Shown piece after piece: positions 51,001 through 62,534 of a stretch of DNA of 64,000 nucleotides. Made by a program: the position numbers and the translations under genes. How positions within the stretch are numbered: position 1 is the stretch's first letter; each line of letters begins with the position of its first letter. Source of the DNA: Nitzschia sp. DOCU1. Its lineage: Eukaryota > Bacillariophyta > Bacillariophyceae > Bacillariales > Bacillariaceae. The DNA lies in the NCBI GenBank assembly GCA_951394045.1, contig OX595993.1, positions 2,480,001-2,544,000 of the forward strand, in the 5' to 3' direction. Below the pieces are notes generated by a model. That model was not told the origin of the DNA, did not search any database, and saw nothing but the letters and a program-made list of their open reading frames with translations.

Positions 51001-51995
51001 TCCACGTCTTGAACTTCACTTTCAAACCAGATGGTACTCCCGTTCCATTACTTGACGCGCTGGACAACCGAATCCATATCACCGACTCCCTCTCAGGTCA
51101 GCCACTTCCCATCGAAGCCAAAGGACCACACGATCCTCATCAGACCCTGGGACACTTGAAATCACCCTTGTCACCCCAAAAGACCCGCATACCCACCGAC
51201 CCCTCCAAGCCACGACCCCCAAACCAACTCCAGACACTCGTCAAGAAGGCAAAAACACTCAGCACAAAAATCAGCATGAGTCCCATCCAGCGGTATGGCG
51301 CCTTCCTAGTTTACCACGCCATGTATGTGGCGAGCATCAAATACGCACTTCCACAATCCTTCTTCTCGAAACGATCCCTCGATAAAGCCCAAAAACAATC
51401 CATGGGCGCCATCATCGCCAAATGCGGTCTCGCTCGCACGACACCCTCGGCGTTGATTTTCTGTCCCACAGAGTATGCAGGTGGCGGATTCGTCTGGTGG
51501 TACACCTTGCAGGGCGAAGGCCAGATTACTTTATTTATCAAGCATTGGCGCACGGGCACCATGATCTCCGACGTCCTTCGCATCGACTTAGCATGGCATC
51601 AATGGCAGGCAGGTATTAGCGAATCTATTTTGGACGACGTAACGACACCGCTTCCTTACCTCGAGGGTCGATGGCTCCCCAGCCTGCGAGACTTTCTGTC
51701 CCACATCGGAGGAAAATTACGTGTCGACGAAACATTCGTTGCTCCAGTCCAGCGTCTTGGGGACTTCCACATTATGTCGGCTGCGATCGCTTCCGGCCAC
51801 TTCGACGATAAGGACCTCCGCATTCTGAATTACTGCCGCCTCTATCTTCATGTGGTCACAGTCTCAGATCTTTTTAATGCCACCGGCACCCAGATCATGC
51901 CTCACATTTGGAATTGTGAACGGCCACGAAACGCCAAGCTTGCCAGAGTACTACCAGTGATCACCAGTGTATATGGGTGCATGGCGACACAATGA
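48096..51995 (+). CDS. Retrotransposon ORF2: AP-like endonuclease + reverse transcriptase, 1299 aa
   Basis: The N-terminal endonuclease/exonuclease/phosphatase fold has all key residues: Asn in FHNVRG, Glu in GISEHHQ, Asp/Asn in GGDFNETIE, Asp in KRIDSIFLS, and SDH in SDHRGLYIEF. An Arg/Ala-rich helical linker follows. The reverse transcriptase has NDGQYGGRPGCEAQS (motif 2), FNFDNDAMSCYDRI (motif A), HGTGQGSGNSP (motif B) and MVGFVDDSTG (FVDD, motif C catalytic Asp pair). A thumb and Cys-poor tail end at 51995. No RNase H domain recognised, and the tail may be short. It nicks target DNA and primes reverse transcription at the nick (family knowledge). Confidence 0.9.
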   Translation: MSTQSSPPAPRMYQTRHQTTPVHLPADSLWQGDAMLPDKPEGATRFLFHNVRGLKKTKDEDTLEDLVQLQQLHGIDLLGISEHHQDTTMVTRRLRLSDTVHRNTPGQAACQFDSCQESSLSGNQCGGTGITMIGSLVPKLEANGRGGDPMGRWSYVHIRRKAAPPITVFSVYQVCSGATNEIGHTAWHQQRRALDLEGRATERPRDAFIKDLTSQIKEFQSKGHEIIVGGDFNETIEEARSGILRLMTDTNLCDPWYLRNPDSPTFRTHEKGSKRIDSIFLSAGLISSVTKLGYSPFHRFLQSDHRGLYIEFDTQQLLGQQSDALPALAYRSVNSSDKQSVTTYVEAMYDHLAANSAFDTRGALDSDQLDSSAVERMDALIGDAGQSGESHCKRRRSEWYSQELVQARFQVQILRSQLSALKWGKDRLPALQERMRSIGMDFDIPVLLPAARIALAAAEKRVLRKQSTSEKLRRAELNLRAESAANTRDSAKARILKLINKFESGRKTWQVMSKITNSQGSIQRLDRLEVPTSWPTPDTPPDIVTTLENPSTCTDWQMITDPIHIEYYLMLRNRLHFGQAQGTPFTTPPLSDHLDWEASSNFTEDVLTGEYSTEVPTAQCAQLLRECKATSELDAVSATITLDDFAGKIKKWRESTTTSPSGRHLGRYKALFKPGRYDPHTDPEAAQVFESKQIAIAGIIVSLINYCIRNNYVLRRWKSIVNTMIFKDAGEYKIHRLRVIHIYEADFNLLLAVKWRQLLSHADENGLINDGQYGGRPGCEAQSLTFLEELKYDISFVSRRTLFNFDNDAMSCYDRIIVALASLINRKYGQHRSIVAVHAKTLKEAKYKLRTAIGISDLEYSHCESFPLHGTGQGSGNSPCIWLFISSTLFDAHTKQAHGATFMTPDGKYTTRLTMVGFVDDSTGTCNDFQPQAETSLDDLINRMQHDAQVWNDLLFCSGGRLELKKCSFHVLNFTFKPDGTPVPLLDALDNRIHITDSLSGQPLPIEAKGPHDPHQTLGHLKSPLSPQKTRIPTDPSKPRPPNQLQTLVKKAKTLSTKISMSPIQRYGAFLVYHAMYVASIKYALPQSFFSKRSLDKAQKQSMGAIIAKCGLARTTPSALIFCPTEYAGGGFVWWYTLQGEGQITLFIKHWRTGTMISDVLRIDLAWHQWQAGISESILDDVTTPLPYLEGRWLPSLRDFLSHIGGKLRVDETFVAPVQRLGDFHIMSAAIASGHFDDKDLRILNYCRLYLHVVTVSDLFNATGTQIMPHIWNCERPRNAKLARVLPVITSVYGCMATQ

Positions 51996-52991
51996 AAAGG
52001 CAACTGCAAAAGGGCAGGAACGCTGCCTTTTTCGACGAATGAAGAGCTGCCAAGGGTTTTATGGTCAAAGATATTTATGTCGCATCGATTTGGAAAAGGG
52101 GAAAAGTTCGAAGTTGTCGAAGGTGTTCATAACCTGTTTTTAGGGTCAAGTAGCGTGGTAGACAGAAGGGTAGGGGTAATGTGTTCAGTGTTGTACACAC
52201 ATATAAAGTCGTTACACCCCTTAAAATGAAAAGTATCTCTGTCATAGTTTTTCGCGAACGAACTTGCTTTCTTCCAAGAAAGCGGGCCTTGCCGCAATTT
52301 TTTGGTTCCAAACCTGCGCCATTGACGCGCCCATTCCCACGGGCACGACAATGGCGGTTTGGAACAAAAAACGTCCGACAAGGCTGCTTTCTTGGAAGGC
52401 AAATTCTGGATGAGTCCTTCACAACTGGTAAAATCATCCATTCATTGAGTGCCTTCGAATGAGCCGGAGAGATGTCTCCAAGGTCATTGTTTGCTTTGAT
52501 TCCACAACATGAGAAAAACCATCAAAACCGATTCAAGGGGTGTTCGGGCGATTTTCAGTATTTTTTGTAAAAAGCGCGCGTGATTTACCCGTAATTTCTA
52601 ACTAATATAACGGCCAACTCCTCAACGCGAAATTTTCTTATATTCGGTTCTTCACTTCGTACCCTTGGGGGCGCCGGCAGGGCCCCTACCCCACCGCGCC
52701 ATTGATTTTCATGGTCTCCCCAGGGGAGCCACGGACCGGTATCGAGCGGGTCGCAAACTTCGAGGCTCCACGGGAAAGGCAAGATTAGGATGACGTCTGC
52801 GAACTTTCCGTGCGAGCGTGCCGCGCCATTGGATCTTTCTTGCGATGTCCTGCGATTTCTCGTCCTGTTGTGATGACCTCGGCAATGCCGATCTGTTCTT
52901 GATCCACAAAGTCCAAATGGGTGCCATGATCCATCAACTTTGATTTTCGTACATTGGCAGGAGTCAGTGCTGCAGAAAGTACAACAAAGTA
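51996..52991. other. Retrotransposon 3' region and upstream region of the plastid-lumen gene
   Basis: No gene recognised. A small stem-loop (GGGCAG...CTGCCTTTTT) lies near 52012-52032. A large inverted repeat follows at 52271-52398. From about 52470 to 52991 the sequence is probably promoter and 5' leader of the gene starting at 52992. Confidence 0.45.
52271..52398. repeat. Imperfect inverted repeat, ~50-bp arms
   Basis: Left arm 52271-52324 (CTTCCAAGAAAGCGGGCCTT ... GGTTCCAAACC ... CCATTG) pairs with right arm 52349-52398 (CAATGGCGGTTTGGAAC ... GCTTTCTTGGAAG) around a 24-base loop. Likely a small foldback element or MITE, or a structured 3' end. Confidence 0.85.
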
Positions 52992-53537
52992 ATGATGGTT
53001 ACCATGGCTTTCTATCCGACGTTGCGTGTCTTACTTTGGATGTTGGTGCTGTTGGTGGTCGTTCGCAAGCCCTCGCCGGTGTCGTCCTTTCAGTACCACG
53101 GTGTGATGCCTCGCCATGAGAGATCTTGCCAGCCATCGACAGCTGTTTATCGGCAACTACAAGCTTCTTCGCAGTTTGTATCTGACTCAGAAGAATCATC
53201 ATCAAGTTCTTCCGAAATATGCTCTACGATATCCAGTCGACGGGCTGCGCTGTGCCGATTGTCTACTTTGACGTTGCTGGGAGGGTTCACCAGCACGGTT
53301 GCCCCACGACCCTCTCAAGCTCTCGTGACGGATGAAACGGACAAATATGCTGACAATTGGTTCCTGCGCGTCATGTCGCGTAGGAACTGCTCCAAAGAGC
53401 AGTCTTTCAAACCATTCTCCACCAATATCCGTCAGATCCTGCTAGAACCTGGATGTAATGTTGATGCATTCATTGACAAAGACTGGGACCAACTCCTGCA
53501 TAGATCCGAGGTTCGGCCGTGGAACTGCTGTAGCTAG
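52992..53537 (+). pseudogene. 5' end of a thylakoid-lumen protein gene, broken by satellite DNA
   Basis: From the ATG at 53004 (or 52992) the product has three sorting parts: a signal peptide core (LRVLLWMLVLLVVV); a VSSF motif in the style of the diatom ASAFAP cleavage site, with the required Phe starting a Ser/Arg-rich transit peptide; and a twin-Arg lumen signal, SSRRAALCRLSTLTLLGG to PRPSQA. The mature part starts LVTDETDKYADNW and only about 12 residues follow before the frame enters the satellite monomer (RRNCSKEQSFKPFSTNIRQI) and stops at 53537. The mature protein family cannot be told. The targeting reading is established knowledge for secondary plastids; the breakage is seen in the sequence. 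Confidence 0.65.
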
Positions 53538-56500
53538 TCTTGCGCCGGCACGTCATGCCGCGTAGGAACTGCTCCAAAGAGCACTCTTTCAAACCATTCT
53601 CCATCAATATCTGTCAGATCGTGCTAGAACCTGGATATAATGTTGATGCATTCATTGACAAAGACTGGGACCAACTCCTGCATGGATCCCAGGTTCGGCC
53701 GTGGAGCTGTGGTAGTTAGTCTTGGTCCTGCGCGTCATGTCGCGTAGGAACTGCTCCAAAGAGCAGTCTTTCAAACCATTCTCCACCAATATCCGTCAGA
53801 TCCTGCTAGAACCTGGATGTAATGTTGATGCATTCATTGACAAAGACTGGGACCAACTCCTGCATAGATCCGAGGTTCGGCCGTGGAACTGCTGTAGCTA
53901 GTCTTGCGCCGGCACGTCATGTCGCGTAGGAACTGCTCCAAAGAGCAGTCTTTCAAACCATTCTCCACCAATATCCGTCAGATCCTGCTAGAACCTGGAT
54001 GTAATGTTGATGCATTCATTGACAAAGACTGGGACCAACTCCTGCATAGATCCGAGGTTCGGCCGTGGAACTGCTGTAGCTAGTCTTGCGCCGGCACGTC
54101 ATGTCGCGTAGGAACTGCTCCAAAGAGCACTCTTTCAAACCATTCTCCATCAATATCTGTCAGATCGTGCTAGAACCTGGATGTAATGTTGATGCATTCA
54201 TTGACAAAGACTGGGACCAACTCCTGCATGGATCCCAGGTTCGGCCGTGGAGCTGTGGTAGTTAGTCTTGGTCCTGCGCGTAGGAACTGCTCCAAAGAGC
54301 AGTCTTTCAAACCATTCTCCACCAATATCCGTCAGATCCTGCTAGAACCTGGATGTAATGTTGATGCATTCATTGACAAAGACTGGGACCAACTCCTGCA
54401 TAGATCCGAGGTTCGGCCGTGGAACTGCTGTAGCTAGTCTTGCGCCGGCACGTCATGTCGCGTAGGAACTGCTCCAAAGAGCACTCTTTCAAACCATTCT
54501 CCATCAATATCTGTCAGATCGTGCTAGAACCTGGATGTAATGTTGATGCATTCATTGACAAAGACTGGGACCAACTCCTGCATGGATCCCAGGTTCGGCC
54601 GTGGAGCTGTGGTAGTTAGTCTTGGTCCTGCGCGTAGGAACTGCTCCAAAGAGCAGTCTTTCAAACCATTCTCCACCAATATCCGTCAGATCCTGCTAGA
54701 ACCTGGATGTAATGTTGATGCATTCATTGACAAAGACTGGGACCAACTCCTGCATAGATCCGAGGTTCGGCCGTGGAACTGCTGTAGCTAGTCTTGCGCC
54801 GGCACGTCATGTCGCGTAGGAACTGCTCCAAAGAGCACTCTTTCAAACCATTCTCCATCAATATCTGTCAGATCGTGCTAGAACCTGGATGTAATGTTGA
54901 TGCATTCATTGACAAAGACTGGGACCAACTCCTGCATAGATCCGAGGTTCGGCCGTGGAGCTGTGGTAGTTAGTCTTGGTCCTGCGCGTCATGTCGCGTA
55001 GGAACTGCTCCAAAGAGCAGTCTTTCAAACCATTCTCCACCAATATCCGTCAGATCCTGCTAGAACCTGGATGTAATGTTGATGCATTCATTGACAAAGA
55101 CTGGGACCAACTCCTGCATAGATCCGAGGTTCGGCCGTGGAACTGCTGTAGCTAGTCTTGCGCCGGCACGTCATGTCGCGTAGGAACTGCTCCAAAGAGC
55201 AGTCTTTCAAACCATTCTCCACCAATATCCGTCAGATCCTGCTAGAACCTGGATGTAATGTTGATGCATTCATTGACAAAGACTGGGACCAACTCCTGCA
55301 TAGATCCGAGGTTCGGCCGTGGAACTGCTGTAGCTAGTCTTGCGCCGGCACGACATGTCGCGTAGGAACTGCTCCAAAGAGCAGTCTTTCAAACCATTCT
55401 CCACCAATATCCGTCAGATCCTGCTAGAACCTGGATGTAATGTTGATGCATTCATTGACAAAGACTGGGACCAACTCCTGCATGGATCCCAGGTTCGGCC
55501 GTGGAGCTGTGGTAGTTAGTCTTGGTCCTGCGCGTCATGTCGCGTAGGAACTACTCCAAAGAGCACTCTTTCAAACCATTCTCCACCAATATCCGTCAGA
55601 TCCTGCTAGAACCTGGATGTAATGTTGATGCATTCATTGACAAAGACTGGGACCAACTCCTGCATAGATCCCAGGTTCGGCCGTGGAGCTGTGGTAGTTA
55701 GTCTTGGTCCTGCGCGTCATGTCGCGTAGGAACTGCTCCAAAGAGCAGTCTTTCAAACCATTCTCCACCAATATCCGTCAGATCCTGCTAGAACCTGGAT
55801 GTAATGTTGATGCATTCATTGACAAAGACTGGGACCAACTCCTGCATAGATCCGAGGTTCGGCCGTGGAACTGCTGTAGCTAGTCTTGCGCCGGCACGTC
55901 ATGCCGCGTAGGAACTGCTCCAAAGAGCACTCTTTCAAACCATTCTCCATCAATATCTGTCAGATCGTGCTAGAACCTGGATATAATGTTGATGCATTCA
56001 TTGACAAAGACTGGGACCAACTCCTGCATGGATCCCAGGTTCGGCCGTGGAGCTGTGGTAGTTAGTCTTGGTCCTGCGCGTCATGTCGCGTAGGAACTGC
56101 TCCAAAGAGCAGTCTTTCAAACCATTCTCCACCAATATCCGTCAGATCCTGCTAGAACCTGGATGTAATGTTGATGCATTCATTGACAAAGACTGGGACC
56201 AACTCCTGCATAGATCCGAGGTTCGGCCGTGGAACTGCTGTAGCTAGTCTTGCGCCGGCACGTCATGTCGCGTAGGAACTGCTCCAAAGAGCAGTCTTTC
56301 AAACCATTCTCCACCAATATCCGTCAGATCCTGCTAGAACCTGGATGTAATGTTGATGCATTCATTGACAAAGACTGGGACCAACTCCTGCATAGATCCG
56401 AGGTTCGGCCGTGGAACTGCTGTAGCTAGTCTTGCGCCGGCACGTCATGTCGCGTAGGAACTGCTCCAAAGAGCACTCTTTCAAACCATTCTCCATCAAT

Positions 56501-59500
56501 ATCTGTCAGATCGTGCTAGAACCTGGATGTAATGTTGATGCATTCATTGACAAAGACTGGGACCAACTCCTGCATAGATCCGAGGTTCGGCCGTGGAACT
56601 GCTGTAGCTAGTCTTGGTCCTGCGCGTAGGAACTGCTCCAAAGAGCAGTCTTTCAAACCATTCTCCACCAATATCCGTCAGATCCTGCTAGAACCTGGAT
56701 GTAATGTTGATGCATTCATTGACAAAGACTGGGACCAACTCCTGCATAGATCCGAGGTTCGGCCGTGGAACTGCTGTAGCTAAACTTGCGCCGGCACGTC
56801 ATGTCGCGTAGGAACTGCTCCAAAGAGCACTCTTTCAAACCATTCTCCATCAATATCTGTCAGATCGTGCTAGAACCTGGATGTAATGTTGATGCATTCA
56901 TTGACAAAGACTGGGACCAACTCCTGCATAGATCCGAGGTTCGGCCGTGGAACTGCTGTAGCTAGTCTTGCGCCGGCACGTCATGTCGCGTAGGAACTGC
57001 TCCAAAGAGCACTCTTTCAAACCATTCTCCACCAATATCCGTCAGATCCTGCTAGAACCTGGATGTAATGTTGATGCATTCATTGACAAAGACTGGGACC
57101 AACTCCTGCATAGATCCGAGGTTCGGCCGTGGAACTGCTGTAGCTAGTCTTGCGCCGGCACGTCATGTCGCGTAGGAACTGCTCCAAAGAGCACTCTTTC
57201 AAACCATTCTCCATCAATATCTGTCAGATCGTGCTAGAACCTGGATGTAATGTTGATGCATTCATTGACAAAGACTGGGACCAACTCCTGCATGGATCCC
57301 AGGTTCGGCCGTGGAGCTGTGGTAGTTAGTCTTGGTCCTGCGCGTAGGAACTGCTCCAAAGAGCAGTCTTTCAAACCATTCTCCACCAATATCCGTCAGA
57401 TCCTGCTAGAACCTGGATGTAATGTTGATGCATTCATTGACAAAGACTGGGACCAACTCCTGCATAGATCCGAGGTTCGGCCGTGGAACTGCTGTAGCTA
57501 GTCTTGCGCCGGCACGTCATGTCGCGTAGGAACTGCTCCAAAGAGCACTCTTTCAAACCATTCTCCATCAATATCTGTCAGATCGTGCTAGAACCTGGAT
57601 GTAATGTTGATGCATTCATTGACAAAGACTGGGACCAACTCCTGCATAGATCCGAGGTTCGGCCGTGGAACTGCTGTAGCTAGTCTTGCGCCGGCACGTC
57701 ATGTCGCGTAGGAACTGCTCCAAAGAGCACTCTTTCAAACCATTCTCCACCAATATCCGTCAGATCCTGCTAGAACCTGGATGTAATGTTGATGCATTCA
57801 TTGACAAAGACTGGGACCAACTCCTGCATAGATCCGAGGTTCGGCCGTGGAACTGCTGTAGCTAGTCTTGCGCCGGCACGTCATGTCGCGTAGGAACTGC
57901 TCCAAAGAGCACTCTTTCAAACCATTCTCCACCAATATCCGTCAGATCCTGCTAGAACCTGGATGTAATGTTGATGCATTCATTGACAAAGACTGGGACC
58001 AACTCCTGCATAGATCCGAGGTTCGGCCGTGGAACTGCTGTAGCTAGTCTTGCGCCGGCACGTCATGTCGCGTAGGAACTGCTCCAAAGAGCACTCTTTC
58101 AAACCATTCTCCATCAATATCTGTCAGATCGTGCTAGAACCTGGATGTAATGTTGATGCATTCATTGACAAAGACTGGGACCAACTCCTGCATGGATCCC
58201 AGGTTCGGCCGTGGAGCTGTGGTAGTTAGTCTTGGTCCTGCGCGTAGGAACTGCTCCAAAGAGCAGTCTTTCAAACCATTCTCCACCAATATCCGTCAGA
58301 TCCTGCTAGAACCTGGATGTAATGTTGATGCATTCATTGACAAAGACTGGGACCAACTCCTGCATAGATCCGAGGTTCGGCCGTGGAACTGCTGTAGCTA
58401 GTCTTGCGCCGGCACGTCATGTCGCGTAGGAACTGCTCCAAAGAGCACTCTTTCAAACCATTCTCCATCAATATCTGTCAGATCGTGCTAGAACCTGGAT
58501 GTAATGTTGATGCATTCATTGACAAAGACTGGGACCAACTCCTGCATAGATCCGAGGTTCGGCCGTGGAACTGCTGTAGCTAGTCTTGCGCCGGCACGTC
58601 ATGTCGCGTAGGAACTGCTCCAAAGAGCACTCTTTCAAACCATTCTCCACCAATATCCGTCAGATCCTGCTAGAACCTGGATGTAATGTTGATGCATTCA
58701 TTGACAAAGACTGGGACCAACTCCTGCATAGATCCGAGGTTCGGCCGTGGAACTGCTGTAGCTAGTCTTGCGCCGGCACGTCATGTCGCGTAGGAACTGC
58801 TCCAAAGAGCACTCTTTCAAACCATTCTCCATCAATATCTGTCAGATCGTGCTAGAACCTGGATGTAATGTTGATGCATTCATTGACAAAGACTGGGACC
58901 AACTCCTGCATGGATCCCAGGTTCGGCCGTGGAGCTGTGGTAGTTAGTCTTGGTCCTGCGCGTAGGAACTGCTCCAAAGAGCAGTCTTTCAAACCATTCT
59001 CCACCAATATCCGTCAGATCCTGCTAGAACCTGGATGTAATGTTGATGCATTCATTGACAAAGACTGGGACCAACTCCTGCATAGATCCGAGGTTCGGCC
59101 GTGGAACTGCTGTAGCTAGTCTTGCGCCGGCACGTCATGTCGCGTAGGAACTGCTCCAAAGAGCACTCTTTCAAACCATTCTCCATCAATATCTGTCAGA
59201 TCGTGCTAGAACCTGGATGTAATGTTGATGCATTCATTGACAAAGACTGGGACCAACTCCTGCATAGATCCGAGGTACGGCCGTGGAACTGCTGTAGCTA
59301 GTCTTGCGCCGGCACGTCATGTCGCGTAGGAACTGCTCCAAAGAGCACTCTTTCAAACCATTCTCCATCAATATCTGTCAGATCGTGCTAGAACCTGGAT
59401 GTAATGTTGATGCATTCATTGACAAAGACTGGGACCAACTCCTGCATGGATCCCAGGTTCGGCCGTGGAACTGCTGTAGCTAGTCTTGCGCCGGCACGTC

Positions 59501-60309
59501 ATGCCGCGTAGGAACTGCTCCAAAGAGCACTCTTTCAAACCATTCTGCATCAATATCTGTCAGATCGTGCTAGAACCTGGATATAATGTTGATGCATTCA
59601 TTGACAAAGACTGGGACCAACTCCTGCATGGATCCCAGGTTCGGCCGTGGAGCTGTGGTAGTTAGTCTTGGTCCTGCGCGTCATGTCGCGTAGGAACTGC
59701 TCCAAAGAGCAGTCTTTCAAACCATTCTCCACCAATATCCGTCAGATCCTGCTAGAACCTGGATGTAATGTTGATGCATTCATTGACAAAGACTGGGACC
59801 AACTCCTGCATAGATCCGAGGTTCGGCCGTGGAACTGCTGTAGCTAGTCTTGCGCCGGCACGTCATGTCGCGTAGGAACTGCTCCAAAGAGCACTCTTTC
59901 AAACCATTCTCCACCAATATCCGTCAGATCCTGCTAGAACCTGGATGTAATGTTGATGCATTCATTGACAAAGACTGGGACCAACTCCTGCATAGATCCG
60001 AGGTTCGGCCGTGGAACTGCTGTAGCTAGTCTTGCGCCGGCACGTCATGTCGCGTAGGAACTGCTCGAAAGAGCACTCTTTCAAACCATTCTCCATCAAT
60101 ATCTGTCAGATCGTGCTAGAACCTGGATGTAATGTTGATGCATTCATTGACAAAGACTGGGACCAACTCCTGCATGGATCCCAGGTTCGGCCGTGGAGCT
60201 GTGGTAGTTAGTCTTGGTCCTGCGCGTAGGAACTGCTCCAAAGAGCAGTCTTTCAAACCATTCTCCACCAATATCCGTCAGATCCTGCTAGAACCTGGAT
60301 GTAATGTTG
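53361..60309 (+). repeat. Satellite array: 38 full monomers of 182 or 172 bp plus one partial
   Basis: Taking TAGGAACTGCTCC as phase, monomers start at 53381, 53563, 53745, 53927, 54109, 54281 and so on to 60227: 31 intervals of 182 bp and 7 of 172 bp. The short form lacks TCATGTCGCG. Two sequence classes exist (GAGCAG...CACCAATATCCGTC...ATCCTGC, and GAGCAC...CATCAATATCTGTC...ATCGTGC), mixed into higher-order blocks of 718 and 900 bp. A stem CTGCTC-CAAA-GAGCAG occurs in the first class and is spoiled in the second. The array is cut inside a monomer at GTAATGTTG by Copia sequence. Confidence 0.97.
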
Positions 60310-60310
60310 G

Positions 60311-61087
60311 CTGGAAAAATTTGTTGCCATGCATCGCAATGCCTACGTCATGCTGCAACTTGCATCCAACCATGTCACATACCAACTGCCAGCTGAAATC
60401 ACCCGTGTGAAATATTTGATTGATGCTATCGAATGCAATCACCCACCTTGGCAGGCAGCCATCGCCCTGGCTCGCCGCGATCAATCGGATAACTTTGAAA
60501 ATGCTGCTGCGGAATTAATTCCTGCATGTCCCGTCAACGCCAAACGAAAGACAACCAGCAAACGCAATGGCGGTGCGGAGATCTCCTCCGTGGAGGCCGA
60601 AGTCTCCTCTGCCGAAGCAACTCCTAAAAAGGGCCGTGGTGTCAGTGGCGTTGAACTGCGATGGCACACGAAGGCAGAGTATGCCAAACTCCCGCCCGAT
60701 CAAAAGGATGAGCTTCGAAATTACCGCAATGAGAGGGAGGCCAACGGACATGGTCGTACTCTTCCAGGCAAACGTGGTCGTGGCACTCCCGAGAAGAAAC
60801 TGAACAAACGGGTTAAATCTGCTGTTAAATCGGCTCTGGCCAAACAGACTGCTGCTGCCTCTGCCGTCACAGCAACAAAGGATGATGATGAATCCCTACG
60901 CAGCTATGTGCTTTCCTTGATGGAGGCCTCTTCGGGAGGCCTTGCTGCCACCACCCCAAAATCCAAAGGAAACGTTTCCTTTGCCGATGCCGCAGCCACG
61001 ACTGACTCACCCCTGGAGGCAGCTGCGGTCCTCAAGAAAATAATTGCTCGTGCTCATGTCCATGGCCATGCTACGGCTTTGTCTTGA
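60311..61087 (+). pseudogene. Copia gag, C-terminal part
   Basis: Begins LEKFVAMHRNAYVMLQLASN directly at the satellite junction, without an N-terminus. It continues through VTYQLPAEITRVKYLIDAIE, a GVELRWHTKAEYAKLPPDQK block typical of diatom Copia gag (in place of a CCHC knuckle), a basic KKLNKRVKSAVKSALAK run, and an acidic/Ala-rich end. One TGA at 61085-61087 separates it from protease in the same frame, so a read-through or mutated gag-pol junction is possible. Confidence 0.65.
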
Positions 61088-62534
61088 ATTGGCCCGGCGT
61101 TGTCCGAGGGGAGGCGACATGAGGAAACCTCGGCAACCGTGCCGGAACCCATGAGTTTTCACGTTTCTTCAGTGATCCGTGGTTCGAACACCGCCCCACC
61201 CAACACGAATCCCTTGTCCTTGGTTCGTTGCGAATTGGACTCTCATGCAAACATGGTTGTCCTAGGCAGAGAGTGCTTGATTCTGAATAAATCAGGAAAA
61301 ACATGCCGGGTCACACCGTTTGCACCCGACTATGACGCGATCCCTGACGTACCAATTGTGGATGCTGCACTCCTGTATCCGTGTCCATTTACAGGAACCC
61401 GTACGGTTCTTGTTGTTTTGAATGCCCTGCATATTCCAACCATGCAGCATCATTTGTTCCCTCCATTTATCTTGCGGGAAGCGGGGGTCATCGTGAACGA
61501 CACCCCGAAAATACATGTCAGTGATCCGACCATACAGGATCATTCGATCTATCTTCCGACAATAGATCGACGAATCCCACTACACCTCAACGGGATTTTC
61601 TCCTATTTTGAGGTACGAAAACCGAGTATTGATGAATGCAATGAGCTCTTGGACGAGACTGCCATCATTACACCAGAAGGCGAGTGGGAACCGCACTCAT
61701 CTCACTATGCCATGAATGAAGATCAAATGCTAGATTGGAAAGGTAGGATGGTCTCGCCAAAATCAAGGCAGACTATATTAATTGATGACCTCCCAGACGA
61801 TGACGCTATGATCTCCTCGGTTCAGATTGGAACGGAGGAAAATAAGTTCATCGATGCTCTGCTCATCACGGATGGAAGCGACAGCCATCCAGAGTATACT
61901 GAGGATCAAGAGGACAGGCACGCTGAAACGAGAAGGCACGAGGCCTACCTGCGTGACCCTGGAGAGGACCTGACTCTTGATGTGTCCAGTCTGGCAGCCT
62001 GGCTGGTGGAAAAGTGCAATATTTCAAAGATTGCCGCCGCTATAGGAGCCACTGTAGGCTGGGACCAACCGGTCCTGTTTCCGGAGTATGATGAAAAGTG
62101 CTCAACAACAGGACCAACGAACCTACCGAACGACATTGCTATGAGGGAATACTTTTGCTCAGCGACATCAGCTTCCAGAGCACAAGGGGTAGACCCTGAA
62201 AAGTTATCCAAATTGTGGCGCATCGATTATGACACAGCGAGGCGCACCATCAAGACCACTACTCAACGTGTACGACGACCTGTGGCAGAAGGCCTGACCA
62301 GGAATTATCCGACAAATGATCGAATGCTACGTTATTGTCGGATTGATGAATATTTCTACATGGACACCTTCTTTGCATCCAAGAAGGCAGGCAAGTCGTC
62401 GCGTGGCAATAAATGCATGCAATTATTTGTCAGTGACCGTGGCTTCATGTATGTGGTTCCAATGAAGTCCAAGTCCGAAGTGCCTTTCGCGATGAAAATG
62501 TTCGCAAAGGCAGTTGGCGCCCCGGATGCCATAA
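61088..62534 (+). pseudogene. Copia protease and N-terminal half of integrase
   Basis: In frame with gag after the TGA. The protease active-site region is CELDSHANMVVLGREC (D-S-H-A in place of D-S/T-G, as usual for this diatom group). The central region is long and acidic. The integrase core starts CRIDEYFYMDTFFASKKAGK (first catalytic Asp in MDTFF), runs through QLFVSDRGFMYVVPMKSKSE, and breaks after GAPDAII at about 62534. There the second catalytic Asp is expected, and different Copia sequence starts instead. Confidence 0.65.

Larger units (their letters stand above)
46222..52450 (+). mobile_element. Non-LTR retrotransposon, two intact overlapping ORFs
   Basis: ORF1 (46306-48096) and ORF2 (48096-51995, endonuclease plus reverse transcriptase) with a short 5' leader and about 450 bp of 3' sequence ending near an inverted repeat. 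No LTRs, no poly(A) and no obvious target duplication, so the limits are approximate. Both frames are open, which suggests a young, possibly active copy. Confidence 0.75.

Noticed and set aside
54186..59119. Recurring identical 83-codon ORFs
   Set aside because: They arise wherever a 172-bp monomer keeps the frame open over two satellite units. No start context or conserved protein feature was seen.
53361..60309. CRISPR-like regular array
   Set aside because: Repeats are whole 172-182-bp monomers placed head to tail with no unique spacers, in a eukaryotic setting; it is a satellite.
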